A DNA stretch of 64,000 nucleotides from Prunella strophiata. Its lineage: Eukaryota > Chordata > Aves > Passeriformes > Prunellidae. Made by a program: the position numbers and the translations under genes. How positions within the stretch are numbered: position 1 is the stretch's first letter; each line of letters begins with the position of its first letter. The notes under the pieces are model-generated. The model was given only the letters and a program-made list of their open reading frames with translations, had not been told where the DNA came from and made no database searches. Shown in pieces: positions 38,868 through 50,825 of this stretch. The stretch spans positions 70,224,330-70,288,329 of the forward strand of contig JAZBQD010000015.1 in assembly GCA_036583965.1 (NCBI GenBank), written 5' to 3'.

Positions 38868-40130
38868 CATAGAATTGTGGAATCAGAATTGGAGAATATG
38901 CTGAGTTGGACACCAGCCTGATGGTGCCCCATTCACTGTAACTCTTTGTGCCTGATCTGTGAGCCAGTTACTCACCCATCACATAACATGGTGATCCAAC
39001 TGTATGCTGGATCTTTTGTCCAGAGGAATACTGTGAGACACATCACAGCTTTGCTGTGATATTTGCTCATCTCCTTCATGAGATATCAAAAACTTTGCTG
39101 AAGTCCAAAAAGATTACATATAATGGTGTAGTAATGAACAAGGTGGTTCACCCAGTCATAAAAGGAAATCAGGTTTCACAAGCAGGAGTTAAGCTGTGTT
39201 GTCTGTGACTGATTACTGCATTGTCATGTAGGCGCTTTTCAATAATTTCCAGAATAATTTGTTTCATGATTTTACTGGACACCAAAGTGAGACTGACAGG
39301 TCTGTAGTTTCTGGGGTCCTCCTTCTTTCCCTTCTTGAAAATCAGGACAATGTTACCAGCTTCCAGTCAGATGGGACCTTTCTGGATTCCCAAGACTGCT
39401 CAAAAATCATCAGGAGAGATTTTGGAATGACATCAGCTAGCTCCTTGAGGATTCCCAGATGAATCCCATCAGGCCCCATAGATTTTTAGGGATCCAGCTG
39501 GAGCAGCAGATCCCACAAAACTTCAGGGCTGACTGGAGTTGATCATTCTCTTAGTCATGGTCCTCCAGCTCAGGGCACTGAGATCCCCTTGTTCCATCAT
39601 CTATGCAGAAGACCAAGGTAAAGAATGCATTAAATACTTCTGCCTTCTCCATGTCACTGTTTGGGAGGTGACTGTCCTCATCCTCTAATGGGCTGGTGTT
39701 ATTTCTACTCTGCCTATTGCCATTAATATATTCAAAAAACCATTTTTTATTTCCCCCACACTTTTGGCCAACTTGTACTCCAGCTGAGCTTTGGCCACAC
39801 CAATTTTCTCCCTACAGTGGCAAGCAGCATCTCGGTGTTTTTCCCATGGCATCTGAAATTTCTTCCCCTGGCCTTCCTTTTCATCTTACTTCCAAAAAAA
39901 TATTCCTGCTCAGCCAAGCCAGCCTTCTGCCTCATGCATTTAACTTGTAACATTGAGCAATTCCCTGCTCCTGTTCCCTTAGGAGGTGATTTTTACACAC
40001 GATCATTTTGCTTCCTTTTGTTACCATGTTACTTTCTCTTGCTCTGCTGTTGAAACACCTTGTATCTGGTCTTTCAGAAGGGAGTTATGCTTATCCCATT
40101 GTTTTGGAAAGGCAATGAGACACCACTGGG
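38868..40130 (-). repeat. CR1 LINE, - orientation, ~1.25 kb including the reverse-transcriptase N-terminal region
   Basis: The right-hand part is reversed CR1 ORF2. Around 39240-39305 the - strand encodes NYRPVSLTLVSSKIMKQI, the conserved motif at the start of the reverse-transcriptase domain. Neighbouring reversed text (TTTCCCTTCTTGAAAATCAG; CCATCAGGCCCCATAGATTT read as CCCATCAGGCCCCATAG; CTTCTGCCTTCTCCATGTCA) follows the CR1 consensus up to the linker before RT. The left edge (ATCATAGAATTGTGGAATCA, 38868) is the reversed 3' tail, so most of the region between tail and RT is deleted or degenerate. Multiple frameshifts make it inactive. Confidence 0.88.
39240..39305 (-). pseudogene. reverse-transcriptase motif remnant of CR1 ORF2
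   Basis: A short in-frame stretch encodes RNYRPVSLTLVSSKIMKQ, corresponding to the 'YRPVSLT..PGK..E' signature of CR1/jockey reverse transcriptases. The surrounding frame is broken on both sides. It marks the orientation and type of the LINE and has no host function that I can see. Confidence 0.8.
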
Positions 40131-41809
40131 CAACCTTTGGGTTAATTAAGTTTTTGCTGTGCAATTATAATTTTATTTCCTGAGAAATTGCATGAGAGTA
40201 ATATAATGAGGAATTAGCTGTTACAGGCATAAGATCTTACTGAAATAACAAACAAATGACATGATCATCATGGTAAACTCTTTGGAATGGCCTGCTACGG
40301 TTCATGGAGGTGGAAAGCAGTGGAAAGCTATTAAAGCAGAATCAGCTAGGGGAAGAAGACAACCACTTCTACCATCTGTATTAACATACTGTCTAAGTTT
40401 CAAATGCTTTTGCAAGGATGGTTGTTGTACACATCCTTGTACAGAGGACTTTCTTCATTTTGCTTGTTCAGACATTTTGCATTTTTGTGAGTACGTACAG
40501 GATCATGGAATTATTCTTGAATTATAAAGAAGTGTCTATGTGATACTGGTCTTTCCACCTTTGAGAGATCAAAACACCTTCAAATACCAAATTCTGAGAT
40601 CTGCTTTTCCAAGAGGTTTTATGCTGTATTTCTGGTTTGGCTCTTGATTTTTTTTAAACTCCCTATGCTTATCTCACTATATATGTGTGTGTGACAGTGA
40701 GGGTGGCCAACTCCATAATTTTTGAAGTGACTGCAAGTAAAGCCTTTTCATGTTGCAAAAATTCTCACACCCACCTCTACTGACTCCTTCCCAGCAATTA
40801 ATTCTGCCAGAATGTTCTCCCTACAGAGATCTGTGTTCATCCTTCAATCTTACCACTGCTGCTTTTGAGAGTTTTTCACCCTCTCTCTCCCAAAACAGTG
40901 GGTGAGGTTGTAACTTTCCACTTCTCCTTTATGTGTTCCTCCTGCCCCAGAAAGCGCTTCAGGGGAAGGAAGAGTGAAAAAACAAGCAGCTTTTCTTCCA
41001 TCCAGCCAGCTGAGAGGAATGGGGGGCAGGAAAGCTCACATCTCCTCCCTTTTAAAAACCTGAGTAATCTAAGAGGTGCAAATATATGGACAGGGCTTTG
41101 GGGCTGTATGTGCTACTGGTTTCTCTGCATTGTTACACTTGTGGAGGAGGACCCATCTCTTCTTTTTCTGGGTAGAAAAATCAGTGGCACAGAATTTAGG
41201 TGTTAAATATAAATTACTTCACAGTCCATATAGTTTTGGTCTATAACATCCTAGTTACCTGCCTTCTCTTCCACCTGATTAATGGTCAGCCCTCTATTCT
41301 ATGTCTCTCATTTATGACAATTTATGGTCACTTATGTCAGCTCCAGTTTTTCACCTTTTGTAGCAGCACAGTACTCCCAAGTCCTTCTTGTTTCTAACAT
41401 TACTCCAGTCACCAGGAGACACCCTTGGGACATTCAGGCCCATTAGCATCTGTGTTGCTCTGTTCTCTTCCTCTCCTGGGAGCGTTTTGGCAGCCTCTAT
41501 GAGTTTAAGGATGTGACAAAGCAACAACAGAGGCTGGAGGGTAGATCAGAGAGGGCAGAGAGCGACTAAACCTGTGGGGAGGGACATTCAGGGAAGTCAT
41601 GGGCTGTGGATGCAGAACTGCCTGTAAATGCTGTGCATGACAGATATGTAACTTTATTATGTTAGATGTCCAGCATCTTTCCAGTCCCTGCTTTGACAGG
41701 AATAAAACAAATCCTTCGGAACATGGTAAGCCGGGGAAAAATGTGTCATGCTTTTTTCTAACTTGAATGCTCGTTTTGACAAAAATCGAAGTATGATTTC
41801 TAAAAAGGG
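40131..41809. other. intergenic sequence upstream of the ADCY2 CpG island
   Basis: AT-rich unique DNA with short ORFs (up to 113 codons) and no recognised content. The composition changes sharply to CpG-rich near 41810. Distal promoter elements could lie here, but none can be named from sequence alone. Confidence 0.5.
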
Positions 41810-42309
41810 GGTTCCGCCTCCGGAAAAGGTGCCCAGTGAAACAGTCCCGCAAGAGCCCTCCGCCCGTGGGAGCAATTTCAAAGCAATCTCCAAATGTGTC
41901 TCTCTCCGGCGCCGGGAGGTGCTGCCACATACCCTGGGGAAGGCAGCGCCGTCCCCGCGGGAGCCGGGCCGGGCCGGGGCCGCCGGGGGCGGGCCGGGAG
42001 CGGCACACGCCGCGCTCTCCGCCCCACGGCCGCCGTCGGGAGCGGCACCTGCGGCGGCACCGCGCCCCTCCGGGCGGCGAGGGCTCCGGCCCCACGCAGG
42101 CGGCGGCCGGGGCAGGTGGCGCGACCCCGGGGGCATCTCCCGGCGCTGGTGCGGAGGGGCGCGGGGCAGGGGCCGCTTTCCCGGTCGCCCGCGAAGGCGC
42201 CTCCCGCTGCCTCCGCCCTGGAGCGCTCACTCTGGGCGGGCGCCCGCTGCCCTCCCCGGCGAGGAGGAGCGCGCCTGCCGCCCCCGCCTCCGGGGGAGCC
42301 GGGCAAGGC

Positions 42310-42504
42310 ATGTGCGTGCGGGGTGGCGCCTTCCGGAGGCGCAGCAAGCCCCGGGCGGGCTGCGCGGCGGCCGCGGCATCCCGGCGCACCGTGCCCATGC
42401 CGCCGCCGCCGCCGCCGCGGCTCCTCCTCTCCGCCTCCCGCGCGGGAGCGCGCCCCGCTCCACTCCCCGGCCGCCTCCTGCAGCAGCGGCGGCCGCGGCT
42501 CTGA
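42310..42504 (+). other. potential upstream ORF in the ADCY2 leader
   Basis: An ATG at 42310 opens a 64-codon frame ending with TGA at 42502-42504, 23 nt before the ADCY2 start and in a different frame. A second in-frame ATG at 42397 precedes a (CCG)n run giving a proline stretch. Both ATGs have a weak context at 42397 (C at -3) or lie far upstream. It matters only if transcription begins upstream of it, which is unknown. It could dampen ADCY2 translation; the peptide itself looks composition-driven. Confidence 0.4.
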
Positions 42505-42527
42505 GGGAGTTGCGCGGGCTCTGCCCG

Positions 42528-42755
42528 ATGTGGCACGAAGCGATGATGATGAGGAGGAGACGCCGCTACCTGCTGGAGCGGGCAGAGCAGGCGGGCGGCG
42601 GCTGCGGGGCGAGCGGCGAACAGTCCCGCTCCCGGGACTGGCTCTACGAGTCCTACTACTGCATGAGCCAGCAGCACCCGCTCATCGTCTTCCTGCTCCT
42701 CATCGTGATGGGCGCCTGCCTAGCTCTGCTCGCCGTCTTCTTCGCCTCCGGGCTG
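42528..42755 (+). CDS. ADCY2: ADCY2 exon 1, coding part (adenylate cyclase type 2, N-terminus)
   Basis: This exon encodes the first 76 residues of adenylate cyclase 2, a plasma-membrane enzyme that makes cAMP from ATP and belongs to the Gs-activated, Gbeta-gamma-stimulated, calcium-insensitive group. The short cytoplasmic N-terminus begins MWHEAMMMRRRRRY and continues with a Gly-rich stretch, then SRDWLYESYYCMSQQHP (about residues 35-51), a segment I recognise as diagnostic of vertebrate ADCY2. The first transmembrane helix follows at about residues 52-75 (PLIVFLLLIVMGACLALLAV). The ATG at 42528 was chosen because MW.EAM matches the family start. Relative to the mammalian start there are extra Met and Arg codons (three ATG in a row from 42543). 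The exon ends at GGGCTG|GTAAGA in phase 0, and the next exon begins with the expected Glu-Val-Glu-Asp. Confidence 0.97.
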
Positions 42756-43603
42756 GTAAGAGACGCCCTCCCGGTCCGGGACCCGCTCCATCCCCGGTAC
42801 CCGGGCATCCCCGCTGCCGCCGCCCGGCATCCCCGCTCCTGCCGCCCCGCTGGCATCGCCGAGCCCGGCACTCTCAGCCGAGGCGGACGGGACGGGGCGG
42901 CCGAGAGCCGGTGCTGCAGCTCCTGCGGCGGAAAGTTGGTGGCGGGAGGCGCCGAGGTGGCGGCGGGGGCCGGGGAGCCCCCGCCCGAACTTTGCTGCCC
43001 GATATTTGGAGGCGACGCTGGAGCAGCGGCCGCGCGGCTGATGGAGCGAAAACTGAGTCAACAAGCGCATCGAGTTTAATTCACTTAATTCCTTGGCTCC
43101 GCTCTCTTCCAACTGGCGGCTTGGCCGTGGTGGCTTTTGTAGTGGCAGGGTTTTAATCGCCGCACAGAAATGCAGTCAGTACCTGTATCTGAAGTAATAT
43201 TTTTAGTGCAAGTAAGCAGGGGCTGCTCCCCCCTGCATCCCCTATGATATAATTTTCTAGCGTTTGACCCATTTTCTCAAGAAAGCTTTTGGGACAGCAC
43301 AGCCTTCGTTTTTAAGGAAGGTGAAGTTTGGTTGGTCGGATGTCTTTCCTGCGTGCTCGGTGTGGGGTTTCCAGGCTTTGGGAAGAAAATGTGTCACAGC
43401 AGCAGGTGACAGTCGGCATCAGTTTATCTCCCCTGAAATGGGTGGCGTTTTGCCCTTGCAAAGGAAAAGCTGCAGAGGGCAGTAAAATTCTTGGTCCTTT
43501 ACAGAGTTTTCCTGCTGTTGATGATTAGAGGCAGGCTGTTGGCATTACTGTATACTTCTGAAGTAAATGGGTATTTGGGTGGTCTCAGACTCTTCCCCTC
43601 CCT

Positions 43604-43631
43604 TAAAAAAAAAAAAAAAAGAAAAAAAAAA
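43604..43631. repeat. A-rich homopolymer (interrupted)
   Basis: About 28 bp of A interrupted by two single Gs, near the start of intron 1. Likely length-polymorphic; no flanking retrocopy identified. Confidence 0.85.
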
Positions 43632-46600
43632 AGAAAGAATCTTTTTATGGTCTTCTGGAAAGCTGAATGTTTATTTCATAGAACTAGTTATCTCTAAAGG
43701 CAAGGATGAGCAGGTCGGTATAATCTAATGGATTCTCCAAGAGGCACTGCAGCTAGTGTTTGCTTATCCTGCTTTCTTGCTTGACGAAACTTTTGTCTTA
43801 AAACCTGCAGGAACTGCCTGCAGAATTAGCTCAGCTTTGAGTCGATTGGTGGTTTATTTCCTTTTGGTATTTGCATTAGTTGTATTTTAAGCTTTTTGTT
43901 CAACCATTCCTACTAAATAGAAAACAGTTGTAAAAGTGAGGCCAGTAATGGTGATGCTTCATAATTCAGTTGTTTAATGTCCAGAGGTTTAAATTTTGGA
44001 GCTCTGTGTGCAAAATACAGGTTGGACCACTTATCTCTTTCTAGTATGTTAATATGGGTGTTTGTGCATCAGGGCTGAAGGGGCTGTTGGAAGGTGGAAT
44101 TGGAAGTCTGTCAGGCAGAGTTAACTGTGGAGATGTACACTGTACTTGCTCACAGTCAAGGTGCAGAATTTGGGCTTGACAGTGTTTAGTACTAAATTTT
44201 GTACTTTTCAGTCGTGGCACGGTCTGCAGCTTGTTTACAAGTTGCATGTGGTTATTTTGGCAATTTCATCTCTTGAGGTAAATCACCCATAGTAATGAAG
44301 GTGGCATATAACTGGACCCATATGGAAGGACTGCTGAAAGTTATGGAAACAAAACTGTGAGCTGGCTGAATCTTGCCAGGCATAACTTCTTCAGAAAGAG
44401 TGAATTTAATAGTTCAGTCTGCATTTGGAATTCCAGACATACCGGAAGAGGAAAAAAAATGCTTTTAAAAACGTTTTCCTGAGCCTTTATCTTCCTGTAG
44501 CTAAGAACTGGATGGGTGAGTGGAGAGAGAGGTGGGCTTCATCCAAGTTTCCAGTCGACAGATGAAAGTAACTTCAGACAGAGAGAAAGCTTGCCTATAT
44601 GGACTTCCAGCCACAGGATGCTGGACAAAATCCTTTGGAACTCTGCCCAGAATTTCACCTAAAAGCACTTTATTATAGTCTAGTTTCTGGTTGCATTTTG
44701 ATTGAAGTATTCCTGAAGGTTTAGATCTGTTACTCCTGTGTCTGAATGAAGGATACATGTTTTATAGAGCTGTGGACTTTTAGTAATTTTTTGTGCCTGA
44801 TTATATAAAAGGGACATGTGGTTAGGAGTATCTGAGCCACAAAATCTGGTATTAATATCAGTATCTTTCATCCTGCACAACTTGTACAGGTGTGATTGTT
44901 TTGACAGAAGACCTAATTTTGTTGAGAAGGCCCAGTGAAAATGAAGTGGGATAGTTTTGTGCAGATCTGTGCTATGCATCTGAAGTTAAGGGAAATATTT
45001 CTTAACAGTTGTTTCCTTTAGATTTTGCACAAAGCAGTTAAGATTTCACTGAAAAGTACTTAAGCCTGTTGTGGACAAAAAACTCCAAAATGACTCACTA
45101 TAACACTCAGTTTGGATTTCTTGCTTGTGCTTCATAGAACAGCTTAGAACATGGAATGTGGGATTGGATATTGTTAAGATGGATATTCATCAACTGTGAG
45201 CCACTTTTATGTTCTAGGCTGTCTTAAAAAAATTTAGAAACCAATTGAAGTGAGAGGAGACTTTCCTTCTATTTTAATGTTTTATTTGGTTGTTAAAAGA
45301 TATCACTGTGATGTCTGAGTATGCCTTTTTTTTTGTGTTTTTTTCATGTGGCAAAGTATTCTTAAGTGTTCCCAAACAAAGCCAGCCACACAGGGGATGT
45401 ATTTTACTTACTCAACTCTTTCATCCTGTCAGAATACAAGCTATAGCTTTCCTGATTTCAGATGAAAAATTTATGAAAGCTGTTGCAAAATTACAGTAAA
45501 CAAGATTACTTACAAAGTGTGCCTGGAAATCAGATTACTTTTCTTTCAGACAATGTACTGCTATTATTACTGAGAGAGGTTTCTTGGGAGATTTTGCTTT
45601 TGTTTCAGAGAACCATTGTGATTTTGACCTTTGGAATTAAGCACTCTATCTCCTCAAACACTAGATATAAAACTTGAGTCAGCTTGAATGATGACCATTC
45701 ACAGCTTGTAATTTTAAATAATGTAGTGATAGTATCAACCTTTGAATTTCCTGTGTCAGAGTATCCTCTGTATTTCTCTACCTGGCATGAATTGCAAGCT
45801 GGCAAAATGAGATCAGTCATCCATGTTTAGCTGCTGCTTTAATCGATAGAGAGTAAATTATTTTCCCAAACCTGTGAAAGCCTTTCAGGACTTAAAAATG
45901 CCAGAGGTCAGCTTCATTTTCTCTCTGACTATTGTGTTGTTCTTTCAATGTAATATGTATGAAAAACTCATTATTTGCCCATCTCTCCCTTTTTAGTACT
46001 AAAAGCTTATGGCCATTTTTAGTGGTATCTAGAACAGTTTTGTCTCTGGCAGGAGCATATCTCTTATAACTACAATTTGTGGGAGATTGAAAAGAAAGAG
46101 CAATTTTTAAATTCATAGTGTAAAATATGAGAGTACCTGAAATATCTGAAATTGTGATTAATTTCTTACATGATTAAACAAAAACTCTAAAGACGGGGTA
46201 ATGCCCAAATTGTACAATTTTTTGGAAGGCCACAACTCTCCTTTATCCATGCATTTTTCTAGACTTTAGGAGTGCCTAGTCCATAGATAAAGGCTTCTAT
46301 AAGAACCTACATTTCAGGGATATCAAAATGTTTTAGCACTTGTGTTGTAAGTGGGGGAAGATTTAAACCTGTTGTGATCTTCTTTCTGTTCCTTTTCTGA
46401 AAACTTATGGTTCACCAGTCTGTTGCCAGATACATGTTTTCTTTTAGGCTGGCCTGTTTTCCTTGCTCAGGACCTGTAAGCCTGCTGTGTGGTGTTAGCA
46501 TTAGCTGCAGCTCTTATCTCCCTCCCAAATTCTTGCTGCCACATGTGACCTTGTAAAGCTCTTAAGATGCGGTTGCTGGTGTGTAGGCTCTGGTGTGTTG

Positions 46601-48072
46601 GTGTGTGTTTCTTGAGGGTGTCCTCGGCCAACTGGAGCATGTGTTGAGCAAAAAGTGCTTCTGCAACATGGCATGGTGTTGCCTTCCCTCTTTCAAAGCA
46701 CTCTGAGATTGTGCTGGGTCAGCCACCTAAGGACTGTCTGTGGAGCAGAGGTATTAGTTGCCCCCTCAACCACTTCTTTGAAGTTCCTGAAAAGCTCAGG
46801 ATTGTGCTGGTAGGCTCAGTTTAGATTTGTGAACCTTTTTATGGATTTAAAAATTCAAGAAACTAAAAGTTGGCTGCACATCTATTTTACTGACATACCC
46901 AAATACCTTCTGCAGCAAAAAGGGGAGCAGTCAATGGTTCTTAAAGAGGGAATACAATTAATTAGGTAGATGTACCTGCAGCATGGCAGATGCACATTCT
47001 GCAGGAGTTGATTTTCTGGCATCAGACTGACTGAACTTACCATCAGCTGATCCTGCATGGAAGAAGAAGTAGCTGCCTCATTCTGAAAAACTTTCTGGCT
47101 GCCAACCTGGTTGGCAGAGAACTGTTTCTGTGCAAAGAGAAGATCAGGAGAGCCCTGTAAGCCTCTCTTAGGGCTTGAACTGAGGTGTGCCATTTCTTCT
47201 CTTTAATTGGTGTTATTCCTGAAATAAATTCATGCTGTTTCTGGTAAAAGCTGGACATCAGCCAAGCCCTTCCAGATTTCCATGATCAGAATCTCATCTT
47301 GAAATGAAGGGGGAAAAGTCTTCCAGATCCATGTGGAAAGAGTAGTTTTAGCATGTTTCATCATTCTCTAAAAGCATATGATGTGTACCTCTGATAATGT
47401 TCTCATCTCATCAGTTTGCCTCTGAAAAATTCATCCATCTACACCAAAAGGTCACCACACTGATGATGTGATTTTGTATCTTTATTCTTGAGATGCTCTG
47501 TTATAACCTAATTGCATGGAATAATACAGGCATACTATAAGACCATTTGCACTCTCAGTTTTAGGATATCTTTTGAGATCAACCCTGGGTAATTTACAGC
47601 TTTTTTTTTTTAGTTTAAGAGCACCAACTGTTTTCCCAAAGCCCAAGAATACCCAAGGTCTGAAAACGTTCCTTGGAATCCTTGCAGACTGAAAGTAAGC
47701 CAAAGCATCTGTTAACAGTGTTTTCAAACTCTGATATATTCATTCCCTCAAAAAGAAAGCTTAAATCACAGCAAAAGTAATGAGGTAAGAAAATCCTCAC
47801 TAATTGAAGGACAAACAGAGGGGGTTTTTTTTGCATATTTGATGCTATGGTTGTTGTGCTCAAGTGATATCCTATCTCTCCTTAAACTCTTTCTGCCATA
47901 CTACTGGCTACTACCAACACGAGAATTCAAAATAAACATCAGTATTTACAATGCCTTTTCTTTCCACAGTTCCAGTTATAATTGACTGTATAGTTCTGCT
48001 TTCAAGTCCCCTATTAAAGTGTTCCATGAGGAAACCCCATATTTCTAATTCTTTTTTTCTTGTCTCTATAGC

Positions 48073-48130
48073 AATATATTATATATATTGTATATATATA
48101 TTATATATAATGTATATATATATATATACA
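48073..48130. repeat. (TA)n-rich microsatellite
   Basis: Almost 60 bp of A and T in alternating TA steps with a few G interruptions (ATATATTGTATATATATATT). Self-complementary and likely to be polymorphic. Confidence 0.9.
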
Positions 48131-50392
48131 CCATATAGCAGTATATTCTTCTAGCTATAGTTGCTGGTTACTTTGTACAGTCTTAGGATATTGCTATCCC
48201 TGCCAGATGTTCCTTCTGATGTTGACTGAGAGTGACTTTTTAAAGGCAGTATTACCTCTTTAGTAAGGCAGGAAAGGTTGCTGTATCTTCCTGTCTGAAG
48301 CAGGAATTGCCTGGCTTTCTGTCTGGTTTCAGCCCTCAGTACTGCATCAGTCTGGGCTGCTGCTTCTTTCATTCACTAATGACACTCGCAGTACATCTGT
48401 GGTTACTTTTATTGCTGCTAAGAGCTTGTCTCATTTGCCAGTCCCTAACAAGTCTGGAAGCAGAGCCATCAAGTTAATGAGGTGCTGGTGGCAACCTCAC
48501 TTTCCATGCCTCTGTTTCATCTTTTATATTGAAAAACCTAAATTCTGAATAAGAATTGGATAAAACTACGAGTATGGCAGTATTGAAAAAATGCTTAGCC
48601 TTTAAAATTAATCTTAATAAATTGAAGTTTTATGAATACCTTGGCAATAGAAAACTTATTTAATGCCACAAATTGTGGCTCAGAATGGTGGATCCACAAC
48701 TGCTAATCATTACTGCAGCTGACAGACATAATAAATAGCATTCTGACTCGAGCTGTTGTTTACTGATGTGCAATGTGAATAAGACAGATGATGGATTGGG
48801 CTCTGATTGTCTGCTGTCTTTATCAGCCTCAAGCCAGGTATGTGGATTCACAAATCCTGTACTGGCAACTTCACAGTGGATCTGCCATGGAACTGTGAAT
48901 ACCTGCCTGCCTATCTTACTTAAATTTTTATAAATTGGTTTCAAGTTCCTTGTTGTGAACAGATATATCCAACCCATTTGTTGGCTCCTACAAAATGGTG
49001 AATATGTTTCTTTGAGCCTTCAAGGGCTCTTCTGGATTAAGGACCTCAGCCAGAGATCACAGTCCCTGCATTTACCCTGTGATGAAGAAAACATCTTGTT
49101 ATAACATTAGTGGTCACTGAAGCCTTCCAGGCTGCTCCATGCATGACTCCAAACTGATGGGCACTTCACACAGATAGATGTGTTCTGCAAATCTCTTGGG
49201 CAGCTGGTTGTGCTGGCATCATGGGAACAAAGTGCAGCTGAACACCTGTAGTGTTTGATCCTGTGCCTACCTCCCCAGTCACAGCAGAGCTGTGATCCCA
49301 AATAATTATGTGCTGCCATAGTAGCTTCTGCATATTTCAAAAAGAATTGAGTCAGCTCAAGCCATATTGATCTGTGATGATGAGAAGATGCCAACAGATT
49401 AAACTTCTGTTTTGGGGGATCCGGATCAAAAAATAAGTGAATTGACATAGTTCTGCCCTTTTTTCCCTGACTGTTTTTTTCTTTGAGCATCAAACCTGAT
49501 GAAAAAACCTAAAACCCATGCATTTTCTTTTCCATATATTTTCTTTTTATATCTTGAATAAACAACCTTCAGACACTGACCCTAATTCAGGCAATGCTGA
49601 AAATTGAAGGGACTGTTGCACCATCTGTATGGAGGAGTGTGAGGCTGTGTCTACACTTACTCTCCCAGTTGTCTGTTTTACCAACCTGTATAGAAACATT
49701 TTCTTTATCTCTTCTCTAAACAGAACTCTTGTTTTCAGTGGTGCATATATGATACAAAAGCCCCTCGCTGTTTCTGGTGTGACCTTGTTCCAGGCTTGTG
49801 TTCCAGGCTAGGAGAGGCAGAGGAAATTACCACAAATGATGGGTTAATCTGAGCATTTTCTTCTTTCACCATCCATGGTTCTAGTTCTGAAGGTTTTCAT
49901 GCCTGGAAGGTGTACTCCAGAGTGCAGGAGCAATGGCTTCTGGTTGCATACACCAGAGACCAGCTGGGATGAGATAGGGCTCTGGCCCACCTATCTGTTT
50001 CCCAAATAGCTTCTCAGAGCTGCTCGTTAAGGTTTGCAAAAGTAGTTAGAACTTACTTTTTTCCACCTGCCTCCCACAGCTGAACTGTATGCTGTGGGAC
50101 CTTTTAAAGACCCTAAATGCTATAGCTTGCACAGTTGATCTGCTCACTGACTGGATAAATGGGATTGCTGTCCTTTTGATTCCAGGTGAAATTTCCATAT
50201 CCCTTTCTCCTATTTGCTAGTACTTTGGTCAGTCTGGCAGGAAAATCCTAGGAAGACTAGAATCTCCCTAGCTCCTTTTCCAGCAACACTGATTTCAGAC
50301 TGAGGACTTGGAAATGTTACTTCCTCTGAGAGAAGTGTTAGGAAAATAGATGCTCTTTGAACTTGGCTCAGCACCTGCTTGGTTGTGCTCCT

Positions 50393-50825
50393 GTTCCTAT
50401 AGAATTGTTTAGGTTGGGAAGGGTCCTTAAGGTCATCAAATCCAGTCATTAATCCAGCACTGCCAGCTTCACCATGTCCCTAAGTGGACACATCTACATG
50501 TGTTTTAAATGCCTTCAGGAATGGTGACTTCAGCACTTCCTTGGGTAGCCTGTTCGCCCTTTTGGTGAAGAGATTTTTCCTACTATGCAATCTAAACCTC
50601 CCCTGCTGCAATTTGAGGCCATTTTCTCTTTTCCTGTTTTTTGTTATTGGGTGAAAGAGACCAAGACCCACCTTGCTATGCCTTTCAGGTAATTGCAGAA
50701 AGTATTAGGGTCCTCACTGAACAACTTTTTCTCTAGGCTAGATAACCCTAGTTCCTTCAGCTGCTCCTCATAAGTCACTTCAGTTGCTTCATATACCTTG
50801 GCAGGTACTGTGATGTTCCTTTGTA
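50393..50825 (-). repeat. CR1 LINE 3' part, - orientation, in intron 1
   Basis: The + strand starts with the reversed tail (AGAATTGTTTAGGTTGGGAA, GGGTCCTTAAGGTCATC) and continues with ACCTCCCCTGCTGCAATTTG, AGGCCATTTTCTCTTTTCC, AGGTAATTGCAGAAAGTATT and CAGCTGCTCCTCATAAGTCA, all CR1 landmarks in reverse order. On the - strand, RLPKEVLKSPFLKAFKTHVD (within 50480-50671) is the ORF2 C-terminal tail. Antisense to ADCY2. Confidence 0.9.

Larger units (their letters stand above)
41810..43080. promoter_or_regulatory. ADCY2: CpG island, presumed ADCY2 promoter and 5' UTR
   Basis: The base composition switches from AT-rich to very GC- and CpG-rich for about 1.25 kb, the only such region in the window. 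It covers ADCY2 exon 1 and about 700 bp upstream. Sp1-type GC boxes are visible, for example GGGGGCGGGCC near 41986 and GGGCGGGC near 42235. There is no TATA box in a telling position, as is usual for CpG-island promoters with dispersed start sites. The transcription start cannot be fixed. Long ORFs on both strands here come from low stop-codon density in GC-rich DNA. Confidence 0.85.

Noticed and set aside
41505..42677. 390-codon open frame on the - strand across the CpG island
   Set aside because: GC-rich DNA has few stops. The product is low-complexity Ala/Pro/Arg/Gly with no family features, antisense to the well-supported ADCY2 exon 1.
41748..43079. Treating the whole 443-codon + strand frame as the ADCY2 coding region
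   Set aside because: Only the part from 42528 matches the family, and the match stops at a consensus donor at 42755/42756. Upstream residues are composition-driven and the sequence after the donor is intron.
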